A stretch of DNA of 64,000 bases, taken from positions 2,170,001 through 2,234,000 of the forward strand of contig CM114274.1 in the NCBI GenBank assembly GCA_050084515.1. The letters are read 5' to 3'. The DNA comes from Blasia pusilla. Its lineage: Eukaryota > Marchantiophyta > Marchantiopsida > Blasiales. The notes beneath the pieces were generated by a model. That model searched no databases and was not told the DNA's origin. It was given only the letters and a program-made list of their open reading frames with translations. Positions 11,087 to 21,839 of the stretch are shown one piece after another. The position numbers and the translations under genes were made by a program. The stretch's first letter is position 1. Every line of letters begins with the position of its first letter.

Positions 11087-13689
11087 TGTCTTACCAATTA
11101 ATACATGGCCAGCACACAACCCAGGTGAAAATGTTGCTAGTTCCACCAATTCGGTCCCATCTAAGAGCTTAGGGCCAGATCAAAAGATCAGAACTCTGGT
11201 GATGTACTCCTTAACAGCTGTAAACCCCACCTCTTTACCTTAAGAGGCTAGAGAAACCCTCTCCACTTCAGTATCACAATCCTGTCCTCACCCTACTAAC
11301 CAAAACTCCTTCCATTCTCTTGAGTGCTTTGAGTGGAGTGGCTAGTGGAACCCAACAAGCACACTCTACTTAGAAATCACAGTCAAGAATGACCAGGGCG
11401 ACATAAGGTCCTCCAATGTCTTTGCCTTGGACTAGTTGAATGTACCAAGGAAATCCTCAAGCACACCCAACTCCTAAGCGATCGGGTAGTGCAATCACCT
11501 TTTTCTCCTCACCGAGCATCTAGTTAGAGCTTGGGTGTAGTTTTGAGTCCTTAGATAGAGTGCTCGGTGGAAATTCAACATTTTGACACACCTACTCAAG
11601 GCTCACAACTAGAGACTACTAAACAACATAAGGCCATCCAATACGCTGTCTAGTATAATCATCCACCCCCAGGGTAGCCTGAAAGGGGAGTAACTCTCTA
11701 TTTGCTCAAACCAACATCCACATCCCTTCTTCTTCTCCTCTTACCTTGCTGGTCCTTTGTTCTCCCTTCTTGTTTAGGTAGTAGGAGACTTAACAGGCTG
11801 AGCCAATGGTCTTCTATCTATAGGGAAGCTCAAGCATGACCCTCTTTCTCCACTCACTAATCTCTTATCACTTACCAGATCTGGAAGTCCAAGTTGTCAC
11901 ACCCTGGAAGTAATCAGTGATTGGTGTCAAAGGCCATACTCATGTGGGCAGAACAGCAAGCTTTCAAAGCACACCTTGGAGGAGCACAATCTTGGAACCC
12001 AAGCTTGCCTCTCCTCTACTGGTATAGCCTCTTGTCCACTCACTACACGTTTGAATGATTAGTTGAACCAGCTCCAAGAATTTCACTTCATCACGCCTCC
12101 CAACTCATAACTCAATCATGCACAAACTCAGATACAGGGCAGTGGAGTGAAATCATTTCACAGGGCTACTTTCTGTGTATCACAAAGTCGTCAAGTACAT
12201 GGGAGACCTTCTTAGTCTCAGCCCCCTTCAAGCACACTACACACTACTTAGATCTGGGAGCACATACTCTGCTGGTTAGCTTGGCTCAAGAGATCGAGTG
12301 TCTACTAGCCAACAACATGTATGCCCCCTTCAACTAAACCAAACTGAGTATTTATAAGTGAAGTTGAGAACCCTCTACCCACTTGGGCTTCTCTGGCATT
12401 CTGGTTTCCTACCTTCCTACAAATCTACCTCCCCCTAAGCATCTACTCCAAGGCATCTACTGCCTGAAATTTCTACCTCATCTACTTCTGAACCTGTCCT
12501 AACTAAATTCTCTTGAGCCGCATTGATGGCATAGGCTCAACTTGTCTCTTGGACATGCTTGAAGGTAAGATCTACCTTTACATTCTTCCCATGCTTGCTT
12601 CTTCTCAAGCTGGTTCGAGCCCTGCCCTCAGTTCACACCTCCACTTAGCTCCACCTGCACAAATCACTCCTTGGATCCTCTCAGCTCCATAAATCTCTCC
12701 CTTGGATTCTCAAGCTTTCTGGCCTTCAAATGAGGTCCTCTAGGATTCCATGAGTAAGCTTCTAGCCCACAAGAGTTCAAGCATTCAATCTCAACCCTCG
12801 TTGAGTATCCTATGCTCCTCATTACTTGCTGAAAACTCTTCTGGGTGACCTCCATAGTGTAGAGCATCTCAAGGCGAAGCCATACCATCAATCAGATCTA
12901 GATTTGGTCAACTAGTGTTCTAGGTAGCAACCCTCGAATAGCCTGCCCTCCTATTTTCCAAAAATCCAGACTCCTTGCCTTTCTAATCTACCTTGAGAAT
13001 TCTAGCCCACCATCCAATGTCTTGATTCGACTATATCAGCTTGAAGAGCATCCAAAGACCTTTCCAACAAGCCCTTTAAATCACCAAACCGATCAGCCAT
13101 GCTCCAACTGTCAACACCTGATTCTCCCCTCTATGTTGGCCACCATAGCTTCGAGCTCTGATAAGGTCCAAGATAGCGAATGTGCAGCTTTCCCAAAAAC
13201 TTTTGGTGTCGAGTGTCATACGTCAGCCCCAGGTCCCCATCCTTCACTGGATCATGCTTGATTCGGTTATCAAACCTCATCTTCCTTTGTTGTTGGACTA
13301 CCTTGATCTTCTCCAAATGCTGCCTCTCTCTCCTCCTCTAGTGCATAAATCATATCCAGTCTGCTATCCATGCCACCTTCAGGTTGGAAGTGCTCTTCTA
13401 GAGTATGATTAGCCTTCAATTCCAACTCTACTACCGAGAGTGGGTTCTGCCCATACACCAAGAAGTAGGGACTTTTCCTTGTTGTACTCTTCTCAGCTGT
13501 GTTGTAAGCATGAACAACTGAAGCTAATTTCCTATCCCAATCTGATTTGTGAGCTGCCACCATCTTGGTCAAAATAGCACCAATGATCCCATTTAAATTG
13601 CAGATTGTTGTTCTAGCTCCTTCTACTCACCTAACTAGAGTCCCAAAAGTATCTAACACACATGGGAGCCACTTATGAAGGAGCGCACA
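11087..13689 (-). mobile_element. Nested 2.6-kb LTR-type insertion inside copy A
   Basis: It starts TGTCTTACC and ends GAGCGCACA on the plus strand, so it has TG...CA ends on both strands, and it is flanked by GGCGT direct repeats. It splits the RT/RNase H region of copy A. Coding content is limited to a Ty3/gypsy integrase fragment at 13131-13610 (-). The remaining left 2 kb is noncoding and CT-rich, with no recognised gene, and probably includes the 3' untranslated region and LTR. It is far too short for a full element, so it is an internally deleted or non-autonomous derivative of a different gypsy family. Confidence 0.75.
13131..13610 (-). pseudogene. Integrase C-terminal fragment of the nested gypsy element
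   Basis: The minus strand gives NGIIGAILTKMVAAHKSDWD, then VVHAYNTAEKSTTRKSPYFLVYGQNPLS, the end of a Ty3/gypsy integrase core. A second frame carries MRFDNRIKHDPVKDGDLGLTY and KLHIRYLGPYQ, the GPY/F module. This text differs from the integrase of copy A (GLQRGHLGDWDLQL), so it belongs to another family. The catalytic N-terminal half is absent. Confidence 0.8.
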
Positions 13690-13694
13690 GGCGT
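13690..13694. repeat. Target-site duplication GGCGT, right copy
   Basis: Matches 11082-11086 and restores the uninterrupted order seen at 59098-59104 in element 2. Confidence 0.85.
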
Positions 13695-14640
13695 GGACAT
13701 CAATCTGTCCTTGAGCAACTGAAATACTCTCTCTTGCTCATCCTCCCAGTGCCACTCCTGATCCACCTTGGTCAACAAGGTCAACGGCTTTGCGATAAAA
13801 ATGAAACCCTTGACGTACCGTCAATAGAAGTTCGCCAATCCCATGAATGCACGAACTCGACTCACATATGTAGGGCATGGAATGCGTGAAATAGCCTATA
13901 TCTTCCTCTGCTGCACACCATGGCCCCCTAGGTATATCGTATGACCCCTGTACTCAATCTGGTCCTAGAAGAATTTGCACTTGCTTGGATGTAGCTTGAG
14001 CCGAAGTAACTCCAATCGTTAAAACACCTCCTCTAGATGTTGCTCATGTTCCTCAACCGTGGCGCTAAAGACTACCATGTAATCAATATAACACCTAGCA
14101 AAATCTAGACCCACCAATATCCTATCCATGACCCTCTGAAATTCAGTCGGGCGTTCTTTAACCTAGATGATAAGAACCTCCACTCGTACATGCAATCCTT
14201 CCCGAAAGGATCGATGCCCCAAAATTCCGTCTTCTGCCTGTCCTCCAATCTGATAGGCAGTTGATGGTATCCAGCTCGCAAATCCAATGAATTGAAGACC
14301 TTTCTTTGCATGCCCAAAAGCGTCAAAGATCTCCTCAGAGGTGGGCATGGCATATCTATCGGACTTCGTATGCCGACTGATAGGTTGGTAATCTCCACAC
14401 ATCCGCCTATCTGTCTAGTTGCCATGCATATCCTTCTTGGCGGGCATGACACTGGAAAATGCATACTCTCCATGTGACATCTCCACTAGTCTTGCTCCAA
14501 CCAAGTCCTGGCTCCTACTCTGAATCAGAGCCCTCTCATTGTACATGTAGGGTCGTAGGAAGATCGGCGTGTCGCTCGACAACTCAATGCGGATTTCTGG
14601 ATCCTTCAGCATATCCAAATCATCCATACTAAATGAAAAA
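13690..14640 (-). pseudogene. Reverse transcriptase, copy A (right part)
   Basis: From right to left: LDMLKDPEIRIELSSDTPIF, LVEMSHGEYAFSSVMPAKKD (finger region), MCGDYQPISRHTKSDRYAMP, then a frame break and LRAGYHQLPIRLEDRQKTEF and WRFLSSRLKNA (palm), then CYIDYMVVFS at 14079-14090. The catalytic YIDD has become YIDY. Thumb text near 13700-13880 corresponds to the region read intact in element 2 at 58977-59324. Several frameshifts are present. Confidence 0.88.
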
Positions 14641-14999
14641 CAACTCCTATAACTCCTAAGGAACTAATGTATCAGGAACCACTCTCCTCCTATCAACTTA
14701 GGGCCCATATCCGGCCCCCAAGTCTCCATTCTGACTACAATAGGACTCTTCAGCGCGGGTGTCGGTGGTTGCTATGATGCAACCTCATCTCGGAAAAAAA
14801 AGCTTGAGTGCTTTCCTGTAGCCAACTGCAAACTCTTATCTCCTCCATATGAAGTATCCAGAAACACGCTTGATGTTGTGGCTATTATCTCCCAGCGTAC
14901 CTGCAAAACATCCCAAGAAGTCCAAGGGTGTCTCTCCCGATCATCCCTAGTGTGTCGATCTCCTCGGGTCTCACCCCTAGTCAGTGCCTCAATCGTCTA

Positions 15000-16147
15000 G
15001 GTAGGCATGGGGCTCACCAATGCAATAGATATAATTTGTCGTAACCTCAAACAATGTTGCTTAACTACTCTTAAGCTAAAAATCCATGTCAAGCAGTTCA
15101 GGTCCATCGCCTGATCCAAGACATGACGTCGTGATGCCTCTAATAGTGACGGTACAGTCATCATTCCTATGGGGAATCCCATTGCTCTCTCTCGCTCATC
15201 GATGTTGGGCTCTACCAACCATTGTACCTGGTCATCCCAAACCAAGCTAGGCCCAACCTCCTTGAATGCATAGGAAGCGGGAAAACTCACCAATGTGGGA
15301 AAGGTTGTTTGTGGCATGCAATCCTGTTGACCATAATCAACGGAGGTCGATCAGCATGCCTCATTGCTTGGGATGGACGACTAGGATCCTGAATAAAATC
15401 CACCAACAAATCGGAGGGGCGTTCCACTCTCGCATAAGCCCTCCGCAACACCTCATGTGGCACCGAGTTGATCCACCAAAGACGCGAGCGATGTGCGCGT
15501 GATCCTACACTCACCGCATCCTATAACACTGTCGAGCCGATCCATACGCGCACCTAATGTGCACTCATCACCACTCGGGATCTTGAATAATCCAAAATCA
15601 GCACATTCTCCAGAATGTATGTTGGAGAACGGGATTGATGCTCCTGCAAATGTCACAAGATCCGCATCATCTCCCTAAAAAACCTGGGCTAAGAATCAAC
15701 CAATCCGCTACCTCGTCCAACACTCGATTGGCCTTGACACGGCCAACCAGCAATGACCAAATCTATGGTCCCTACCCGCTCTAAGTCTTACATCCCCAAC
15801 AATGAAATATCCCTTGGTAGGGAACTCTGGTAACCCTGGATGGCCGATGCCGACAACAAGTCGGGAAATCGGAGGCATAACTGTGCCACATGGTGAAGTG
15901 TAGCGAACCTCGCAACATCATCAATCTCAATATACAAATACTGCTGCACGTGCACTACAGCCTGCAAAATAGCAACTGAGCTAGTGTTGATCCCTCCAAA
16001 GAGATCCAACGCGCGAATACCCTCCTCTAGGATGCACCACACAATCAGGATGGTGTCCAAAGGGGTCATAGTAGCACTCTGGGCTATCTCGGGTTCCTCT
16101 GACCTAACCCGCTCTGGTACAAACGCCTGACTCCATGCCGTCTGCAC
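15000..16147 (-). pseudogene. Cytosine-5 DNA methyltransferase domain inside Ty3/gypsy pol, copy A
   Basis: Motif I is RALDLFGGINTSS (about 15986-16015), the AdoMet-binding loop, followed by YLYIEIDDVARFATLHHV (motif II-like acidic residue). Motif IV is IAGWPCQGQSSVGRGSGLVD, with the catalytic Cys codon within 15734-15742. Motif VI is PTYILENVLIL (ENV codons 15602-15610). A motif VIII-like GSRAHRSRLWW follows, then a short target region, then motif IX/X text ERERAMGFPIG (about 15175-15200), RRHVLDQAMDLNCLTW. The domain spans about 380 residues. PCQ is the usual DNMT1/CMT/bacterial form, unlike the PCN of DNMT3/DRM. Stops follow motif IV and lie in four or more other places, and there is a frameshift before the C-terminal block. 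The function would be methylation of cytosine in DNA. Confidence 0.88.
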
Positions 16148-16334
16148 ATGCTCATCAAATAAATGTCAGAGCTCCTCACTCAAGCCCCACACCAGCACCT
16201 CTCCTCCACGCAATGATGCAACTACCACAACACTATTCTCCCTAGAAGTGTTAGGTGCGGGGATGTCCTCTGGATGGACATGCCCCTCAATCAAATCAGA
16301 AGGCCACGTGATGGCACTGCTAAATGCGGCTACC

Positions 16335-17227
16335 GTCGTGACGTACCATCGATAGAAGTTCGCCAATCCCTTGAATGCACGAACGCGACTTATATCTGGA
16401 GGGCTTGGAATGCGTGAAATAGCCTCTACCTTTGTCTCTTGCACACCAAGGCCCCCTGGGTATATCGTATGACCCACGTGCTCAATCTAGTCCTAGAAGA
16501 ACTTGCACTTGCATGGATGTAGCTTCAGCCCATATAACTGCAATCGTCGGAATACCTTCTTTAGATGTCGCTCATGCTCCTCAACCGTGGTGCTAAAGAC
16601 TACCATGTTATCAACATAACACCTAGCAAAATCCAAACTTGCCAAGATCCTATCTATGACCCTCTAAAACTCAATCGAGGCGTTCTTTAACCCAAATGGT
16701 AAGAACCGCCACTCGTACAAGCAATCCTTCCCGTAAGGATCGATGTCCCAAAATGTCGTCTTCTGCCTGTCCTCCAATCTGATAGGCAGTTGATGGTATC
16801 TGGCTCGCAAATCTAATGAATTGAAGACCTTTGCATGCCCAATCGCATCAAAGATCTCCTTATAGGTGGGCATGGCATACCTATCAAACTTCGTCTGCCG
16901 ATTGATAGGTTAGTAATCTCCACACATCCGCCTATCTGTCTAGTTGCCATGCACATCTTTCTTGGCGGGCATGACAGTGGCAGATGCATACTCTCCATGC
17001 GATATCTCCACTAGTCCTGCTCCAACCAAGTCTTGGCTCCTACTCTTAATCAAAGCCCTCTCCATGTCATTGTACATGTAGGGTTGTCGGAAGATTGGCG
17101 TGTCACTCGACAACTCAATGCGGATCCTTGGACCCTTCGGCGTATCCAAATCATGCATACTAAATGCAAAACAGCTCCTATAACTCCTAAGGAACTGGTG
17201 TATCCAACACCACTCTCCTCTTCTCAA
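16335..17227 (-). pseudogene. Reverse transcriptase, copy B
   Basis: Readable blocks are LDTPKGPRIRIELSSDTPIF, LVEISHGEYASATVMPAKKD, MPTYKEIFDAIGHAKVFNSL, DLRARYHQLPIRLEDRQKTT, CLYEWRFLPFGLKNAS, a degraded active site, then EYLGHTIYP-like text (MGHTIYPGGLGVQETK) and ISRIPSPPDISRVRAFKGLA. The order is normal Ty3/gypsy RT palm to thumb. A stop between finger and palm and the YVDN active site show inactivation. Confidence 0.88.
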
Positions 17228-17539
17228 CTAAGGGCCCATATCTACTGGATCCCAAGTCTCCATCGTGAGTACAGTAGGACTCTTTGACACGGATGTCGAT
17301 GGTTCCTATGGTGCAACCCCGTCTCGAACAATAGAACTTTCATCTCCACGTGTAGTACCCACAACCATGCTCGATGTTGTGGCTATCATCTCTTGGCGTA
17401 CCTGCAAAATATCCCAAGAAGTCTTAGGGTGTCTCTCCCGATCACCCCTGGTGTGTCGATGTCCTCGGGTCTGGCCCCCAACCATTGCATCAAACATCTC
17501 GATAGGCATGGGGCTCACCAATGCAACTTTTATGATCTA

Positions 17540-17636
17540 TCGCACCCTCAAACGACGTTGGTCACCTACTCCTAAGCTTAAAATCCATATCAAGCAGTTC
17601 ATGTCCATTGCTTGACCCAAGACATGACGTCGTGAT
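17540..17636 (-). pseudogene. DNA methyltransferase C-terminal tail (motif X), copy B
   Basis: The minus strand gives RRHVLGQAMDMNCLIWILSL, equal to the motif X region of the DNMT domains at 15 kb and 60.4 kb, followed by the same linker to RT. The rest of the domain is missing because the copy ends at 17636. It shows that a third copy of the family also carried the DNMT upstream of RT. Confidence 0.75.
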
Positions 17637-17859
17637 ATTTAAAATGGCAATAAACCTTTTCTTCCATTATTAAAAAAATGCAGTGTTGTGGTTATTGTGG
17701 CATTGTGCTATTCAGTAATCCACGTTCTAAGATAGTCGTTGTTCACTCATACAGTCCTCCACCCTATGCATTATGTAATGGGTTCCTAAGAGAGTATATT
17801 GTACCTCGGTTGGATTCCATGTTTGTGACATACGCATTTCTAGTAAGCCCACAATAGGT

Positions 17860-18396
17860 TTGAACGTGTATATGACTCCCTCTTATATACGTATTTTACT
17901 AAGCGTAGATCCATTGATATTACAACTACTCTCCATTGTAGATTCAAGGATTGGAATAGAAACTAAGTTCAATGGGTTCCACAAGGGTTTCTTCAAGATG
18001 TCTTCATTTATGGATTCCCCTTTAATAGGATTTAACATGAAAATTGGTGTAGATGTTAACATTGTTGCCCTATGTCTATCCTTAAAACATATACTATCCA
18101 TAAATTTCCAGATAGATGAGCTATACAAGATTTACCTGACTCTATTAGAAGTACCAAATCCATCTTGTGGCATGGTTATTCTACATGAGTCAAGTGTTCA
18201 ATCTATAATAAGCTCATCTCAACTTAAAGGTCAGGTTACACGCAACCTGGAGTACAATCCCTATCATCCTGATTTAAATGTCCTACAAGATGTTTCATAC
18301 TCAATCCTTGTAAAGCAAAGAAAATCTACAGACATATTTGACAGTGGTAGCCTTTCGTTGCGGTCATCCTCAAGCTTGCACTACTCTTCTCACTGA
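17860..18396 (+). pseudogene. Unassigned N-terminal reading frame of the Helitron
   Basis: A 178-residue open stretch just upstream of the Rep block, in the position where Helitron proteins carry a poorly conserved N-terminal region. It is Ile/Leu/Ser-rich with no motif I recognise. Its length in AT-rich DNA with many stops nearby suggests former coding sequence. Assignment to the Helitron rests on position only. Confidence 0.4.
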
Positions 18397-18689
18397 TTCA
18401 TCTGGATGTTCTTCAGATTCCAAATTGACAATAGAGACAACTGTATTTCCATTTTTATTTCCCTTCTTACTTGGGTTTTATACAAGTCATTCCACATTTT
18501 CCGACTACATATGAAATAGATCTAGACAATTGTTTAGTATTTTTTCTCTCTACAAACCATACACTCTACTAATGTACCAATTACGACAGTCCATTACTCT
18601 ATGCTCAGCAAGTAGGACATTCATACTAGATAGAGAACTTAGCAAACTTAGGAAAGAAAAACCAACCTTTAAAGAGGAAGACTTATACC

Positions 18690-19510
18690 AACATTAATCT
18701 AAATATTCTATTAGCTGGAAATTACCCGGTAGTCCTTCATGGCACATGAGGCATCTCAAAGACCTAAAAGCAATGGTACATAAATGGGGCATGCCCTACT
18801 TTTTCCTGACACTAACCTATGATGAAGCCTCACCCACACAATGGCCTCAGATTGATGGTGTATAGAACTTACTGGTAAATTTTAATAAGGACTTTAGATG
18901 GCGTGACGCACCCTCAGAATGTGCCCAACTTTTCCACACTCGGCTCAAAACATTCCTGTTTCAATTTATTCATTCTGGTCCGCAAATTCTTGGTAGAGTT
19001 AAAGACTACCTCCTTAGATATGAGCTGCAGAACATGGGAATTCTCCACTATCATATGATTATGTGGGTAGAAAATGATGACGTTGATAGAATAACTTATG
19101 AGATTTGCTGTTACATTCCCTCGCAACCACCTACGCAATTAAATGCTTTGGCTCTAGAGAAGATAATCAACACAATAGGTTTTATGTCTGATTATGTAGT
19201 GAGTAAACAATTACATAGATGCAAGGATAATGTTTGTACTGTAAGAAAAAGACACAAAAAGCCGTACTACAAGTTAGGTTTTCCTATCAGTCCAAATTTG
19301 CAGACAATACCCTTTATTGATCCACAAAGTATGAGATGGACTTACTTTAGGCCATCCCTCCACCATCGTAATGTGATTCCATAACATCCACTTATACTTA
19401 TTATATAGGGGACTCACATGAATATTCAACGAGTTACCAGTAATGACTGGTCAATCTATCTACTTAAATATGCTTTAAAATCAGAGCCCACTGGATCTCT
19501 TCACATATAA
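18690..19510 (+). pseudogene. Helitron Rep (HUH endonuclease) domain
   Basis: Text: MPYFFLTLTYDEASPTQWPQ (Helitron-like N-terminal block), a stop, then FHTRLKTFLFQFIHSG, a YELQNMGILHYHMIMWVEND block with the HUH pair in HYH (about 19050), and CKDNVCTVRKRHKKPYYKLG (Cys/His zinc-like segment). After a stop come MNIQRVTSNDWSIYLLKYAL and KSEPTG, typical of the region holding the catalytic Tyr. HUH Reps nick and join single DNA strands during rolling-circle transposition. Stops at about 18866 and 19382 break the frame. The HUH residues remain. Confidence 0.85.
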
Positions 19511-19823
19511 ACTTAAACAACACGCTGTTTGGATCTTTAGATGAGGTGAAATTGAAGCTAGTATCATGAGTAGTACTGAATCGGTCAGTGTCTTCAACCG
19601 AAGTTGCCCTTACATGGATGGAGATTCCAATTATATACAAATCTTAAGCCGTTCACTACATAGACAGTAATCCACCAAGTAGAAGAAATTCATTATATAA
19701 AAATGCTTCAGTTCCATGCATATATTCCTCAATTCTTTATTCAAACAGACCTTTAGTGCTTGAGTCCCTCACTTTCATAGAATCTGGTCATAGTATGAAA
19801 CGTTCAAATCATATCCTAGCAAG

Positions 19824-20162
19824 TTGAAAAATGTATTTGGTATAGACAATCTAGATAACATAGTGTGTAATATAGAAAGAGTTGTTAGATTCACAGAGTT
19901 CCACCCTTTATATCAACGAAATGAATCATTCTATATGACCTTGACATCTCAGGTTCCATTTCGTTCCGAGTCCACTTTAATGTCTTATGATAATGTATTG
20001 TGGATATACCTTCATGAATATATCTATAGAGATGTTATTACAAGTCTAGATGATGTCCAAGCCCTTATTAAAGATCATGCATTTCAAAACCTATGGAGTA
20101 CTGTTCACACAATAAAAATACTTGCTAAAACCCTTTATGTTGTCATACCTCAATTTGAATGA
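19824..20162 (+). pseudogene. Helitron Rep-helicase linker
   Basis: This 112-residue stretch contains TEFHPLYQRNESFYMTLTSQ and WIYLHEYIYRDVITSLDDVQ, matching the usual segment between the Rep and helicase domains (bulky hydrophobic LT..VPF followed by an acidic helix). No catalytic motifs are expected. It is frame-separated from both neighbours. Confidence 0.6.
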
Positions 20163-20289
20163 GACATTCATGAGATTTCATCACGACACGACCTTCACAC
20201 CATCCTACAACACCTACATACCTTGATGACACTCCATCTGAACCTTTAGACATTACTCTGCTGAATGATGCATAACAATTATTATTCTC

Positions 20290-21530
20290 ACAATTATCCA
20301 CTAGCAATCCGGACTTGTAATTCTCAAAGGACCACCCGGATGTGGAGAAAGCTTCTTCATATCCTACATGTATTCTTATTGGAAATATGTAAATATGTGT
20401 CCTCTTTTGACTGCCATAACTGGCATTGCAGTTGTTAGGCTTCATGTTGAAACTACCACAGTTCATTCCACTTTCGCAATACCTGTACGTGGTGATTTTC
20501 CATCCATACATATTAGTTCAGACAATTATTTAAGATTAAAGAATCCTCAGGTTACAGTCAAGGACTAATGCTCTATGTTAACGCCTACGCTACTACAAAT
20601 TATAGCCATGCATCTTCACGAGACACCTCCAACCTCATCTTCAATACAATTTGTTGGAAACTTGTTGATACTAGTTGGAGATTTATGCCAGTTACCTCCG
20701 GTATGCAACCACACCAATTCTAACTTTTGTCATGCTTGTCATTTAAGTTCATCCATATTTCTTCAATCTGCAACCACAAACCAGCTAACAATTCCAGTTA
20801 GGCACCATAGAGATAGAGAATACTTAGAGTTTCTAAATGCCATAAGAATTGCTCCACCATGTAATGAACAAATAATGGCATGTTTAGGTAATTGTTTTGT
20901 TTTTTGAAATGAAGCTACAGACTTTACACAAGTTGATACAGCGATTATTTGTACCAATTGTGAAGATGTTGCATTGTTCAATCTCCTGACATTAAGACAT
21001 TTATTTCGAGATGCCTCCATTATTCAAATTCATGTCAAGCCGGATGCACCTCATGAATTAGCATTTGCTAATTGGCAAGCAGATGACACTTTCCACTAGT
21101 TGCCATTTGTTGCACTTCATTGTAAAGTTATAGTTACTTGCAATATAGACCTGAAATTACAATTAGCCAATGGATCTTTGGGGATTGTGTCCGACTTGAT
21201 GTAAAAAGGGGATGAACTAGTAAGTATTGTAGTTAGAATTTTATCTAGTGACAAACTTGTTACAATTTCAAGGACAAAGTTTGCAACTCTTAGGTGTGAC
21301 TCTAATAAAACGTATATGAAGAAATTATTTTTTTCTTATTCTTGGGTATGCTATCACGGGACATAAAAGTCAGGGATGTACTATAGCTGGTCGTTGTCTT
21401 CTTGTTATTAGATTAGTTTTTGCACTAGGAATTGCCTATATTATGTTATCTCGTATGAAGTCTAGAGATAATTTAAGGATTTTTTATACACTAGACCCAT
21501 ATGATTTCAAAGTCATTACAATGTTCTAGA
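20290..21530 (+). pseudogene. Helitron PIF1-like helicase domain
   Basis: Motif I is VILKGPPGCGESFFISY (Walker A, with Lys of GKS replaced by Glu). Next is GIAVVRLHVETTTVHSTFAI (TAHS block), a degraded motif II region, LLILVGDLCQLPPV (GD..QLPPV, motif III), FLNAIRIAPPCNEQ, and after frame breaks LANGSLGIVSDL and AITGHKSQGCTIAGRCLL (motifs V/VI). The order matches PIF1 helicases of plant Helitrons, which unwind DNA during transposition. The Walker A substitution would abolish ATP hydrolysis. Confidence 0.85.
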
Positions 21531-21839
21531 AATATTTCATACTCACAAATGACACAGACACATTTCTTTGTTGCATTTAGAACAACACGTCTTCTCGGGC
21601 CAACTCATCTAGAGGACAGGGGTCACGATAGTCAAGTCAGGCTGCCTACACATTGAACATATCGTAGGCTGGAGAGGGTCTTCCACTCTATGAACACGAG
21701 ACTAATCCCATTGTAGTTGTGCCCCACGCACCAGTATCTCCACACCACACTGAAGTTCATTCCCAATAGGTAACCCAGTTCAACTACCTAGTTTGTTCCT
21801 TAGAATATGTACTTTATAACAATCTAACATAATATTGCA

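Larger units (their letters stand above)
8115..16335 (-). mobile_element. Ty3/gypsy retroelement copy A, carrying a DNA methyltransferase in pol
   Basis: Reading leftward from 16335 the order is a short linker, DNMT domain (16147-15040), RT (14640-13690), a 2.6-kb foreign insertion, RT connection and RNase H (11086-10540), INT (about 10420-9250), PHD finger (9230-9050), polypurine tract (8879-8870) and LTR. Gag and protease are missing: at about 16335 the sequence jumps into the RT of another copy. Every domain contains stops or frameshifts. The family also occurs at 16335-17636, 39690-42175 and 56300-64000. The DNMT lies between protease and RT, as shown by element 2, where the protease is kept. 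Confidence 0.85.
16335..17636 (-). mobile_element. Ty3/gypsy copy B (RT plus DNMT tail), truncated at both ends
   Basis: Right to left: DNMT C-terminal tail (17636 to about 17540, RRHVLGQAMDMNCLIW), a linker rich in Arg/Asp, then RT (17227-16480) and the start of the thumb (16477-16335). The RT active site has degenerated to YVDN (16608-16619). At about 16335 it abuts the gag-side linker of copy A, and at 17636 it is cut off by unrelated Helitron-side sequence. It is a second copy, because the same RT segment also occurs at 14.1-14.6 kb with different mutations. Confidence 0.82.
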
